From: UBA2020 sp964551435
Lineage (GTDB): Bacteria; Pseudomonadota; Alphaproteobacteria; Micavibrionales; UBA2020
Assembly (NCBI GenBank): GCA_964551435.1
Contig: CAZKBS010000001.1
Coordinates: 1 to 64,000, forward strand
Reading direction: 5' to 3'
Length of the DNA: 64,000 nt
Shown here piece after piece: positions 26,439 through 34,155 of this stretch. The stretch's first letter is position 1; each line of letters begins with the position of its first letter. A program made the position numbers and the translations under genes. A model generated the notes under the pieces. It was not told where the DNA came from. It did not search any database and saw only the letters and a list, made by a program, of their open reading frames with translations.

Positions 26439-26623
26439 AGTATGAGTGATTTAGCACTATAATCGCCGGAGTGTCATGTACTTTCTTTGTAAAGCTTCGG
26501 TTAAAACTTTATTGCGAATTTATTAACCATAATACTTTTTGCTTAGCTTTTTGGCGAGAATCCTGTATGTTCTTAGTCCAAGGGGGATGCCTCGGGCATC
26601 TAGGGGAGCGGCAGTTGAACACC

Positions 26624-27166
26624 ATGTCTTTCATAAAAAACATCGATCATAGTCTGGCCGAATTCAAGGCCGCGATGATGCCGCTGCTGACGGCCCTTTA
26701 TAAAGAAGCCGTCGACGGGTACATCAACCTGCAAAAACGCGGCGCCATCCTGTTCAAGGCGTTTTGCCACAATGCCATCAACCTGTGCCTGAATTTGAGT
26801 GTTAAAAGCTTCGCCATCATGACGATTATTCCGGCCGTTCTGCTGCTGGCTTCGCTGGACCTGTCTTCGCGCGCGGAAAAAGAAGCGCAGCAAATGAAAG
26901 CCGCCATGGCCGAGCAACGCCAGAATACCCGTATCAATACCCAGACGATGCATGCAGGCGTCGATATGCAGCAGCAGACGACTGTGACGCCCGCAGCGGC
27001 GGCCGCCGCGCAGCATCTGGCCGCCACACAAAAAATCGTTCCGCCGCTGATTTCCAGCGACGCGTTCATGACATTCACGCAGCAGCCCACTCCGCGCGAT
27101 GCGGAAGAATATCTGAAAGAAGGCCTCAAGGCCGCGAAGAAAATCGAACCCGCGGCGGGCCCCTGA
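26624..27166 (+). CDS. Small membrane protein ending in IEPAAG, long form
   Basis: Protein of 180 residues, family unknown. The N-terminus MSFIKNIDHSLAEFK is followed by an amphipathic stretch, then one clear membrane helix (SFAIMTIIPAVLLLASLDLSS). A Gln/Ala-rich region comes next, and the end is AKKIEPAAGP. Both ends resemble the 83-residue gene just downstream (MSFLKKIYQSLALK ... NIEPAAGE), so they are probably paralogs that differ in the middle. ATG 26624 was chosen on that match. TTG at 26615 has better spacing to GGGGAG and cannot be excluded. A small hairpin (26586-26600, GATGCC/GGCATC) lies just before the ribosome site. The leader 26439-26623 is AT-rich and otherwise empty. Confidence 0.6.
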   Translation: MSFIKNIDHSLAEFKAAMMPLLTALYKEAVDGYINLQKRGAILFKAFCHNAINLCLNLSVKSFAIMTIIPAVLLLASLDLSSRAEKEAQQMKAAMAEQRQNTRINTQTMHAGVDMQQQTTVTPAAAAAAQHLAATQKIVPPLISSDAFMTFTQQPTPRDAEEYLKEGLKAAKKIEPAAGP

Positions 27167-27239
27167 TATAGCCTGTGCCACAGCGCAAATCGCAGCACGG
27201 CCTCTTGACGCCGGTTATTCATTGAAAATTCAAGCACAA

Positions 27240-27266
27240 AGCCCCGCGTAATCCGGGGTGTTTTTT
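27240..27266 (+). terminator. Probable Rho-independent terminator
   Basis: A short GC stem (GCCCCG with CGGGGT, one G-T pair) over a 7-base loop is followed by a run of six T after TG. It lies about 75 bases after the 26624-27166 gene and 50 before the next start. The stem is short, so efficiency is uncertain. Confidence 0.55.
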
Positions 27267-27317
27267 CATGCAAACTGTGCTATAACTCTGGCGGGATCAA
27301 CCATTCAGAGACACATC

Positions 27318-27569
27318 ATGTCCTTCTTGAAAAAGATCTACCAAAGCCTCGCGCTTAAATGCTTCGGTGCTTTGGCTTTGGGAATTGTCGCTGTTACCTT
27401 GATTACACTTGAACTTGCACAAATCGGCCTTGAAGAAGAAATCACGACAGAAGTGTCGGATGCCGATATCCTGCGTTTCCCCGAAAACGAAGATTCCCTG
27501 CGCGCCATGAGCGCGCGGCTGATGCAGGATCTCGACGCGCCGAATATCGAACCCGCCGCCGGCGAATAA
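27318..27569 (+). CDS. Small membrane protein ending in IEPAAG, short form
   Basis: Protein of 83 residues: MSFLKKIYQSLALK, then one membrane helix (CFGALALGIVAVTLITLELA), then an acidic tail (EEEITTEVSDADILRFPENEDS), ending NIEPAAGE. It shares its N-terminal pattern and C-terminal IEPAAG with the gene before it. Orientation with a basic N-terminus inside and an acidic tail outside is inferred. No known domain. A weak purine stretch (AGAGACA) precedes the ATG. A strong terminator follows. Confidence 0.6.
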   Translation: MSFLKKIYQSLALKCFGALALGIVAVTLITLELAQIGLEEEITTEVSDADILRFPENEDSLRAMSARLMQDLDAPNIEPAAGE

Positions 27570-27574
27570 TGCCC

Positions 27575-27624
27575 GCATCAAACAAAAACGCCCGCTTGTG
27601 ATAGCGGGCGTTTTTGTTTGATGC
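27575..27624 (+). terminator. Long bidirectional terminator
   Basis: A perfect 21-bp inverted repeat (27575-27595 with 27604-27624) with an 8-base loop contains AAACAAAAACGCCCGC and its complement. It separates the small membrane gene from the convergent asd and can end both. The arm resembles those at 1528 and 44132. Confidence 0.9.
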
Positions 27625-27635
27625 GGCAAAGTGGC

Positions 27636-28652
27636 TTAAAGATATTTTTCGGCCAGCACTTCCGCAATTTGGACTGCATTTGTTGCCGCGCCCTTGCGCA
27701 GGTTGTCCGCGACCACCCACATGGCAAGGCCGTTTTTCAAAGAAGGATCTTTGCGGATACGGCCGACGTAAACCGGATCTTCGCCCGCGATTTCCGCCGG
27801 CGTGACGAAGCCGTCTTCAGGATCGGGACGGTCAACAACAACGATACCCGGCGCTTTTTGCAGCGCTTTGCGCGCGGCAGCAACCGTCACGGGCTTTTTG
27901 AATTCAACATGCACAGCTTCGCTATGCCCGACGAAAACAGGTACGCGCACGCAGGACGCGACCACTTCGATATCCTTGCCGAGAATTTTTTTGGTCTCGA
28001 CGCGCATTTTCCATTCTTCCTTCGTCTGCCCGTCGTCGAGGAATTTATCGATTTGCGGAATGACGTTGAAAGAAATCTGCTTGGCAAAAACTTCGCGCGA
28101 GGGCACGTCGTTGGAATAAAGGCCGCGCGTCTGGTGGAACAGCTCGTCCATCGCTTCCTTGCCCGCGCCCGATACGGACTGGTAGGTTGCCACCACCACA
28201 CGCTGGATAACGCCGAGGTCATGCAGCGGTTTCAGCGCCACCACCATCTGGATGGTCGAGCAGTTGGGGTTTGCGATGATGCCCTTCTTTTTATATTTCT
28301 TGATGTCTTCGGGGTTTACTTCCGGCACAACCAGCGGCACGTCCTTGTCCATGCGGAAAAAGGATGAGTTGTCGATCACAACCGCGCCAGCCTTCGCCGC
28401 TTTGGGCGCGAATTTTTCAGACACGTCAGAGCCGGCCGAGGCAAGTACGATGTCGATACCCTTAAAATTGAATTTGTCGAGCGCCTCGACCTTCAGCACA
28501 TTGTCTTCGCCAAAGGACACTTCCTTGCCCGCGCTGCGGGCGGACGCCACGGCATGCACTTCAGCCACCGGAAAATTGCGTTCCGCCAGTACGTTCAGCA
28601 TTTCGCGCCCGACATTACCGGTGGCGCCGACGACGGCGATTTTATAAGCCAT
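27636..28652 (-). CDS. asd: Aspartate-semialdehyde dehydrogenase
   Basis: Asd (338 residues) reduces aspartyl phosphate to the semialdehyde, the branch point to lysine/diaminopimelate, threonine and methionine, so it also feeds peptidoglycan. The N-terminal Rossmann fold has VVGATGNVGREML. The catalytic Cys is at 131 in NPNCST. QSVSGAGKEAMDEL follows. Length is usual. Single gene with a terminator just past its stop. Confidence 0.97.
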   Translation of the reverse strand: MAYKIAVVGATGNVGREMLNVLAERNFPVAEVHAVASARSAGKEVSFGEDNVLKVEALDKFNFKGIDIVLASAGSDVSEKFAPKAAKAGAVVIDNSSFFRMDKDVPLVVPEVNPEDIKKYKKKGIIANPNCSTIQMVVALKPLHDLGVIQRVVVATYQSVSGAGKEAMDELFHQTRGLYSNDVPSREVFAKQISFNVIPQIDKFLDDGQTKEEWKMRVETKKILGKDIEVVASCVRVPVFVGHSEAVHVEFKKPVTVAAARKALQKAPGIVVVDRPDPEDGFVTPAEIAGEDPVYVGRIRKDPSLKNGLAMWVVADNLRKGAATNAVQIAEVLAEKYL

Positions 28653-28734
28653 TTTTATACCCTCTTATTTTTCTAGCGCCCCGACAGCGGGGCAGGCCGA
28701 TTATAAGGGGATTCCGGTAAAAAGGGGAAGGGTG

Positions 28735-29439
28735 TTATTGCGCCGCCAGCAAGTGATAAAACACATAGCTGCCGCCATTCCCGTTTTGGACGCAAGCAGC
28801 GGAAGGTGTTGCATTTTCTTCGCCCGGCAGCGCGGGACGGCCATGCGCGGCAAAGGTCCAGGCATTCAGCCCCGCCGTGCCGTTGACCGGCCCCGGGCTG
28901 GCAAGGTCGATAGCCACAGATTCGACCTTCGGCGCAGCCGGCAACCCGAGCGCGAGGTTCAACCTTTCGCAAAACTCCCGCGGCAGGCCCTGCAGATAGG
29001 CGAAAACGTCCTTGCCCTTTTCCTCGTCACTGCCAAGTCCGGCTATAAACCAGCCCTCGCCCGCCGCGCTGACGGTTTTGAAACGCCAGCGGCCCTGATC
29101 GGACAAGAGCCCGTCGGGCGGCGTCTGGTAGCGCACGCCGCCGCCGTTTGAATGAAAAACCGCTTTGGGTCCTTTGGATTCAGGGGAGAAGTCAATTTTC
29201 TCCAGCGCTACGCCGGAGGCTTGCAGGCGCGCAACGCCCGTACGCACAACCGCGGGAAATTGCAAAACCTGCGTGACCAGCAGACGCTGATTTTCCTGAT
29301 ACAGCGCCTTCGTTTTCGAATGATCGTAAAAGTAATAAAGACCGCCCGTCACCATCGCAAAAAGCAGCAGCGAAAGCGCGACGGTTGCGCCCGACTGGTT
29401 GCCTGTTTCATCCGCGATGTCATGCGTGACAGGCGGCAT
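28735..29439 (-). CDS. Pilin-like single-pass membrane protein, function unknown
   Basis: Protein of 234 residues. A hydrophobic helix near the N-terminus (VALSLLLFAMVTGGLYYFY) is followed by a polar helix (SKTKALYQENQRLLVTQVLQ) and then a beta-rich domain with two Cys (REFCERLN, SAACVQNG). This layout resembles type IV pilins and pseudopilins, but the usual G/F(T)xxE cleavage site is not clear, so the link is tentative. It begins two bases after the stop of the small exported gene at 29442, with which it is likely cotranscribed. No pilus assembly gene is in the window. Confidence 0.55.
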   Translation of the reverse strand: MPPVTHDIADETGNQSGATVALSLLLFAMVTGGLYYFYDHSKTKALYQENQRLLVTQVLQFPAVVRTGVARLQASGVALEKIDFSPESKGPKAVFHSNGGGVRYQTPPDGLLSDQGRWRFKTVSAAGEGWFIAGLGSDEEKGKDVFAYLQGLPREFCERLNLALGLPAAPKVESVAIDLASPGPVNGTAGLNAWTFAAHGRPALPGEENATPSAACVQNGNGGSYVFYHLLAAQ

Positions 29440-29441
29440 GG

Positions 29442-29744
29442 CTATTCGCCCTTCGGTTTATCGCTGCCGGCGGGGGGTTTATCATCTCCTGCAGGTGTTT
29501 TGCTATCCGCGGGTACAGCGGGGCGGCGCATATTTTCGTGCGGGTTCTGTTCTTCCAGATATTCCGGTGCGGCAGCGGGCGCATCCATGCCGTCTTCGCC
29601 CTGCGCGTCGCCCGACCAGCCGTCTTCGTCTGCGGCGATATTTTCCATCAGGCGGCGCTCGGCTTCGCCGCTTTCGGCTGCCTGTACACACGGACTCGCC
29701 GCGAGCCAGACACATGCCGCCGCGAAAAGAACATAACGTTTCAT
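29442..29744 (-). CDS. Small exported acidic protein
   Basis: Protein of 100 residues with a Sec signal (VLFAAACVWLAASPCVQAAE). The mature part is short, acidic and Pro/Gly-rich (AGDDKPPAGSDKPKGE at the end), probably disordered. No family recognised. ATG 29744 puts the signal at the N-terminus; an in-frame start at 29837 adds a leader of low likelihood. Adjacent to the pilin-like gene. Confidence 0.5.
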   Translation of the reverse strand: MKRYVLFAAACVWLAASPCVQAAESGEAERRLMENIAADEDGWSGDAQGEDGMDAPAAAPEYLEEQNPHENMRRPAVPADSKTPAGDDKPPAGSDKPKGE

Positions 29745-29984
29745 GAAAATCCGGGTCAAAGACCCGCCCCTCTGACAGGACAATACATTTAAATTAACTA
29801 TCGCTACCAAGCTTAGCGCGAAGCGCGCGCGCTGCACAATGCCGATTAAAATTACATAAAATACACATATCCGTCCGTATTTATTTTCAAACGCGTCTTG
29901 GGCAGCGCAGCAAAGGCCGCTATAGTGGCTGTCGCCGATTTAACCGGAATCGCAAAGACCGAGATTCCCAAGCAGGCGGGGCGC

Positions 29985-31223
29985 ATGACGACGCAAGGCA
30001 GTCAGAAACCAGGGGCACTCGAGGGCGTACGCGTCCTAGACCTCACCCGTATTCTGGCAGGGCCCAGCGCCACACAAATCCTCGGCGATTACGGTGCCGA
30101 CATCATCAAAATCGAAAAGCCCGGACAGGGCGACGACACGCGCAGCTGGGGCCCGCCGTTTGTGCAGGATGCCGCGGGGCACGATACGTCCGAAAGCTCC
30201 TACTATCTTTCGGCCAACCGCAACAAACGCTCCCTCGCGCTTGATTTCACCAAGCCGGAGGGGCTGGCGGTTTTGAAAAAACTGCTCGCCTCCTGCGATG
30301 TGCTGTTTGAAAACTTCAAGGCGGGCACGCTGGAAAAATATGGCCTTGGCTACGAACAGCTGCGCGCGGAATTTCCGCGCCTGATTTACTGCTCGCTCAC
30401 CGGCTTTGGCCATACAGGCCCGTACCGCGACCGCGCCGGATACGATTTCCTGATACAGGGCATGGGCGGCATCATGAGCCTGACTGGCCCCATCGACGGC
30501 CCGCCGTATAAAATCGGCGTCGCCAAATCCGACCTGATATGCGGGCTTTATGCGCTGTCGGCCATTCTTGCCGCGCTTTACAGCCGCGAAAAAACCGGCC
30601 AGGGGCAATTCATCGATGTTGCGCTTCTGGATACGCAAATCGCCGCGCTGTCGAATGCGGGGCAATATTATCTGACATCCGGCAAGGTGACGCCGCGGAT
30701 GGGCAATGCGCACCCGACCATCGTGCCGTATGAAGTATTCGCGGCGGCGGACGGGTATATCATCCTCGCCGTCGGCAACGACCGTCAGTTCCGCGATTTT
30801 TGCGATGCCGCCGGACGGATTGACCTTGCCGATGACCCGCGCTTTAGCGCGAATAAATTACGCGTGAAAAACCGCGACATTCTGCTGCCGGTGATCCGCG
30901 ACATCATCGCGCAAAAACCGCAGGCCTTTTGGATGGACACGCTGGAAAAACGCGCCGTGCCCTGCGGCCCCGTCAATACGCTGGATCAGGTTTTCGCAGA
31001 CCCGCAAGCGCAGGCGCGCGGCATGGTAACCGATATGACACATGCCCTGTCGCCGGAACCGGTGCGGCTGATTGCAAACCCCGTGAAATTTTCGGAAACG
31101 CCCGTCAGCTACCGGCGTGCGCCGCCGCCCCTTGGCGCGGATACGGATGATGTACTGAAGGCCGAACTGGGCCTCAGCGACGATGAAATTTCAACCCTGC
31201 GTCAACAAGGAGTAGTGTCATGA
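29985..31223 (+). CDS. CaiB/BaiF (family III) CoA-transferase
   Basis: Protein of 412 residues that should move CoA between acids through an aspartyl anhydride. Family parts seen: VRVLDLTRILAGPSATQILGDYGADIIKIE at the N-terminus, RNKRSLALDF, FENFKAGTLEKYGL, the segment GYDFLIQGMGGIMSLTG with the probable catalytic Asp, and FIDVALLDTQIA. Substrate is unknown (formyl-, carnitine- or other acyl-CoA). ATG 29985 gives the usual N-terminus; an earlier in-frame start at 29898 looks non-coding. It overlaps pyrB by four bases (ATGA). Confidence 0.9.
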   Translation: MTTQGSQKPGALEGVRVLDLTRILAGPSATQILGDYGADIIKIEKPGQGDDTRSWGPPFVQDAAGHDTSESSYYLSANRNKRSLALDFTKPEGLAVLKKLLASCDVLFENFKAGTLEKYGLGYEQLRAEFPRLIYCSLTGFGHTGPYRDRAGYDFLIQGMGGIMSLTGPIDGPPYKIGVAKSDLICGLYALSAILAALYSREKTGQGQFIDVALLDTQIAALSNAGQYYLTSGKVTPRMGNAHPTIVPYEVFAAADGYIILAVGNDRQFRDFCDAAGRIDLADDPRFSANKLRVKNRDILLPVIRDIIAQKPQAFWMDTLEKRAVPCGPVNTLDQVFADPQAQARGMVTDMTHALSPEPVRLIANPVKFSETPVSYRRAPPPLGADTDDVLKAELGLSDDEISTLRQQGVVS

Positions 31224-32191
31224 CGATCCTGCAAGCCGGACTGAACAGCGAGAAGAAACCCGTATCCAAGCTGCGCATTCCGCAGCATGACCTTCTGGGT
31301 ATTGACGCGCTGGATGCCAGCGACATTACCTCTATCCTCGATCTGGCCGAATATTATGTGGTGCAAAACCGCCGCCGCTCACTCACCGGCGCGCTTTTGA
31401 AGGGGATGGTCATCGTCAACCTGTTCCTTGAAAACTCCACGCGCACGCGCCTGTCGTTTGACATGGCGGCGAAGCGTCTGGGCGCGGATGTTATCAATAT
31501 GACGGCGGATGGGTCGTCCATCCTCAAAGGCGAAAGCCTGACCGATACGCTCAAGACCATCAACGCGATGCGCCCCGATGTTGTGATTATCCGCGCCCGC
31601 GCCGAAGGTTCCGCAGAAGACGCGGCAAAACTGATTGACGCCCCCGTCATCAACGCGGGCGACGGCACGCGGGAACACCCGACGCAGGCGCTTTTGGATG
31701 CGCTGACGCTGCGCCGCCATTTCGGCCGCCTTGAGGGCCTGCACGTATCCATCGTCGGCGACATTCTGCACAGCCGCGTGGCACATTCGAACCTGCACCT
31801 GTTTAAAAAAATGGGCGTCAGCCACAGCTGCGTGGGACCGAAGGAGCTGCTGCCCCTCGGCGTGGATGGTACGCAAGACCTGAGCGCGGGTATCAAGAAC
31901 GCCGATGCCGTCATGGTGCTGCGCATCCAGAAAGAGCGCCTGACGGAAAAACTTTCCTTCACCGAAGAAGATTACTTTAAAACCTACGGCCTGACGGCGG
32001 AGCGCCTTGCGCTGGCCAAACCCAATGCCGTCGTGCTGCACCCGGGCCCCATGAACCGCGGCGTTGAAATCGACGCCGCGCTGGCGGACGACCCCGCACG
32101 CAGCCTGATTACCACACAGGTGGAAATGGGCGTCGCCGTGCGCATGGCCTGCCTCGATCTGCTCACCCGCGGCCTGCGCAACGCCTGCTGA
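31220..32191 (+). CDS. pyrB: Aspartate carbamoyltransferase catalytic subunit
   Basis: PyrB (323 residues) joins carbamoyl phosphate and aspartate, the first committed step of pyrimidine synthesis. The carbamoyl-phosphate motif ENSTRTRLSF is near residue 70, followed by SILKGESLTDT, HPTQALLDAL and, near the end, HPGPMNRGVEI. The gene overlaps both neighbours (ATGA with the CoA-transferase, TGATG with the HD gene). The common partner pyrC and the regulatory pyrI are absent here, so a pyrI-free enzyme is expected. Confidence 0.96.
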   Translation: MTILQAGLNSEKKPVSKLRIPQHDLLGIDALDASDITSILDLAEYYVVQNRRRSLTGALLKGMVIVNLFLENSTRTRLSFDMAAKRLGADVINMTADGSSILKGESLTDTLKTINAMRPDVVIIRARAEGSAEDAAKLIDAPVINAGDGTREHPTQALLDALTLRRHFGRLEGLHVSIVGDILHSRVAHSNLHLFKKMGVSHSCVGPKELLPLGVDGTQDLSAGIKNADAVMVLRIQKERLTEKLSFTEEDYFKTYGLTAERLALAKPNAVVLHPGPMNRGVEIDAALADDPARSLITTQVEMGVAVRMACLDLLTRGLRNAC

Positions 32192-32913
32192 TGCCACGCG
32201 CGCAGCTGGAAGAACGCTTTTTTGCCCTGTGGCAACGCCTTGGCGCCGATGATGGCGCAGGCGTTGCCGCGGCGGCGACGCGTTTGCTGGATCTCTATGC
32301 AGAGCCGCACCGCGCGTATCACAACCTCACGCACCTTGAAGACGTGCTTGCGAAGCTTGATTGGGCGCAAAGCACGATGATGATGAATGGCGAGATATCC
32401 GGACTGGACGGCACCGAACGCCGCTGGCTGTTCGATACCATCGAGCTGGCGCTTTTTTACCACGACGCCGTTTACAACGCACAGGCAAAGGACAACGAAG
32501 CGCAAAGCCGCGAGCTGATGAAACGCGATGCCGCCACCTTCGGTATCGACGCCGGATATATAGAAGATGCCGCACGGTTGATTGACACAACCGCCCATCA
32601 CGCCCGCGCCGCACGGTTTGACGAAAAAATCATGAGCGATTGCGATCTGGCCATTCTGGGCGCGGACGAGGCATCGTTCAAAAAGTACGATGACGGCATT
32701 CGCGCCGAATATGCGCATGTCCCCGCCCCGCTTTATGCAGTGGGGCGCGCAAAAGTGCTGCAAGGGTTTCTGGACATGCCGCATATTTTTAAAACCCGCG
32801 CCTTTGCCGATGTCTTTGATGCGCCCGCCCGCCGGAACCTCGGCGGTGCCCTCGCGCCGCAAAGCCCCCTGCCGATACTGGGGCGGCTTAAAAAACTGAT
32901 TTTCAAAAACTGA
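32191..32913 (+). CDS. HD-superfamily metal hydrolase, substrate unknown
   Basis: Protein of 240 residues from the group of HD proteins that carry RAYHNLTHLEDVL near the N-terminus and LFYHDAVYN as the HD site. TAHH and DCDLAILG follow, with the last metal Asp. No substrate is known for this group. The ATG shares a base with the pyrB stop, so it is translationally coupled to it. Its role in pyrimidine metabolism is only suggested by that position. Confidence 0.75.
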   Translation: MPRAQLEERFFALWQRLGADDGAGVAAAATRLLDLYAEPHRAYHNLTHLEDVLAKLDWAQSTMMMNGEISGLDGTERRWLFDTIELALFYHDAVYNAQAKDNEAQSRELMKRDAATFGIDAGYIEDAARLIDTTAHHARAARFDEKIMSDCDLAILGADEASFKKYDDGIRAEYAHVPAPLYAVGRAKVLQGFLDMPHIFKTRAFADVFDAPARRNLGGALAPQSPLPILGRLKKLIFKN

Positions 32914-33014
32914 GCGTTCCGGATTTTTTATATCCCGCGCAGGGTAATCCCTTGGCGCGCGGTAGAAGGTTTATCAAGACCTTCCCGCATAACCGCCACC
33001 AAAGGATAAAAGCC

Positions 33015-33365
33015 ATGAAAAACCTTGCGAAAATAGGGGCGATTGCCCTGATGTTCTGCCTGACCGCCGCCCCTGCCCACGCGCAGGACAACACCGGAGA
33101 TGCCGCCGCCTACGCAGCGCCCGCGCCCATCAGCGCCGCAGAAAAACTTGAAGCGCTCAAGCACATGTCGCCCGAAGAGCGCAAAGCCGCCATTGCCGAG
33201 CGCCGCGAGGCCCTGAAAAATATGAGCCCCGAAGAGCGCGAAGCCGCAAAGGCGGAACGCAAGGCCGCCTTTCAAAACCTCAGCGAGGAGCAAAAGCAGC
33301 AGATCAAGGCCGCGATGAAAGAGCGCGGCGGTGCGCATGGTTTCAAAGGCCGCGCGCGCGAATAA
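33015..33365 (+). CDS. Exported protein with charged helical repeats
   Basis: Protein of 116 residues with a Sec signal (IGAIALMFCLTAAPAHAQ). The mature part carries three imperfect repeats of about 19-20 residues: LKHMSPEERKAAIAERRE, LKNMSPEEREAAKAERKA and FQNLSEEQKQQIKAAMKE. They form charged amphipathic helices like those in DUF3106 or Spy/CpxP-type periplasmic proteins. A chaperone-like or metal-sensing role would be a guess. ATG 33015 follows AAAGGA. A hairpin terminator follows at 33386. Confidence 0.65.
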   Translation: MKNLAKIGAIALMFCLTAAPAHAQDNTGDAAAYAAPAPISAAEKLEALKHMSPEERKAAIAERREALKNMSPEEREAAKAERKAAFQNLSEEQKQQIKAAMKERGGAHGFKGRARE

Positions 33366-33385
33366 AACGCGCCGCTGCTGCCCTT

Positions 33386-33430
33386 CCCTGCGGCAATGCG
33401 GCATAAACAGCGCATGCCGCAGGGGGTTTT
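33386..33430 (+). terminator. Rho-independent terminator
   Basis: A stem of nine GC-rich pairs (33386-33394, CCCTGCGGC, with 33416-33424, GCCGCAGGG), extended by AATGCG/CGCAT, is followed by GGTTTT. It ends the repeat-protein gene at 33015-33365. T-run is short. Confidence 0.65.
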
Positions 33431-33507
33431 GAATACACCTGCCCGCCAGTCCAGTTGAAATCAGCGGAGGAATAGGCGATAGTGGCGCATCCTGAAAGGA
33501 ATGCACC

Positions 33508-34155
33508 ATGTCGTTTTTATTGACCCAGACATCCGCCGCCCTCGACTATAGCCTTGTTCTTGTCGCCCTCATCGGCGGCTATCTGTCGGGCAGCGTGCCT
33601 TATGGTCTTATTCTTGGCAAACTGGCCGGACTGGGCGATATCCGCGCGGCCGGTTCGGGCAATATCGGCGCGACCAACGTCTTGCGCCTCGGCGGAAAAA
33701 AGCTGGGTGCGGCAACGCTGCTGCTGGATGCGCTGAAGGGCGCCATTCCGGTTCTGGTCGCCAAGCAGTTCCATATGGATTACGCCGTGCTGACCGCCCT
33801 TGCGGCCTTTGCAGGTCATCTTTTTCCTGTGTGGCTGAAATTCAAAGGCGGCAAGGGCGTTGCGACCGCCCTTGGTATTTGCTGGGCCTTGATGCCGCTG
33901 CTGGGGCTGTGCCTGTGCCTGCTATGGCTGGGCACTGCGATGATGTTCCGCTATTCATCCCTTGCGGCGCTGGCCGCTTTTGGCATGGCGCCGGTGGTTA
34001 CGCTGTTGATTGGCGGTGATTACCAGATGACGCTGACCGTTCTTATTCTGGCCGTCGTGGTCTGGATACGCCACCACCAGAATATCTGCCGTCTGTGGCG
34101 CGGCGAGGAAAGCAAAATCAACCTCGGCGGCAGCAAGAAAAAAGAGGCTGCGTGA
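33508..34155 (+). CDS. plsY: Glycerol-3-phosphate acyltransferase PlsY
   Basis: Multi-pass inner-membrane enzyme (215 residues) that acylates glycerol 3-phosphate with acyl phosphate, the first step of phospholipid synthesis. The three conserved loops are present: GSVPYGLILG with IRAAGSGNIGATNVLR, KFKGGKGVATALG, and VWIRHHQNICRLWRG near the end. AAAGGA lies 8 bases before the ATG. Its stop overlaps the dprA GTG (GTGA). Confidence 0.97.
   Translation: MSFLLTQTSAALDYSLVLVALIGGYLSGSVPYGLILGKLAGLGDIRAAGSGNIGATNVLRLGGKKLGAATLLLDALKGAIPVLVAKQFHMDYAVLTALAAFAGHLFPVWLKFKGGKGVATALGICWALMPLLGLCLCLLWLGTAMMFRYSSLAALAAFGMAPVVTLLIGGDYQMTLTVLILAVVVWIRHHQNICRLWRGEESKINLGGSKKKEAA

Noticed and set aside
27575..27624. 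Repeat unit of a CRISPR or mobile element
   Set aside because: A single perfect hairpin with A/T flanks between convergent genes fits a terminator; no spacers, no transposase.
28735..29744. Type IV pilus operon
   Set aside because: Only one pilin-like N-terminus and no clear prepilin cleavage site; no ATPase, platform or peptidase gene nearby.
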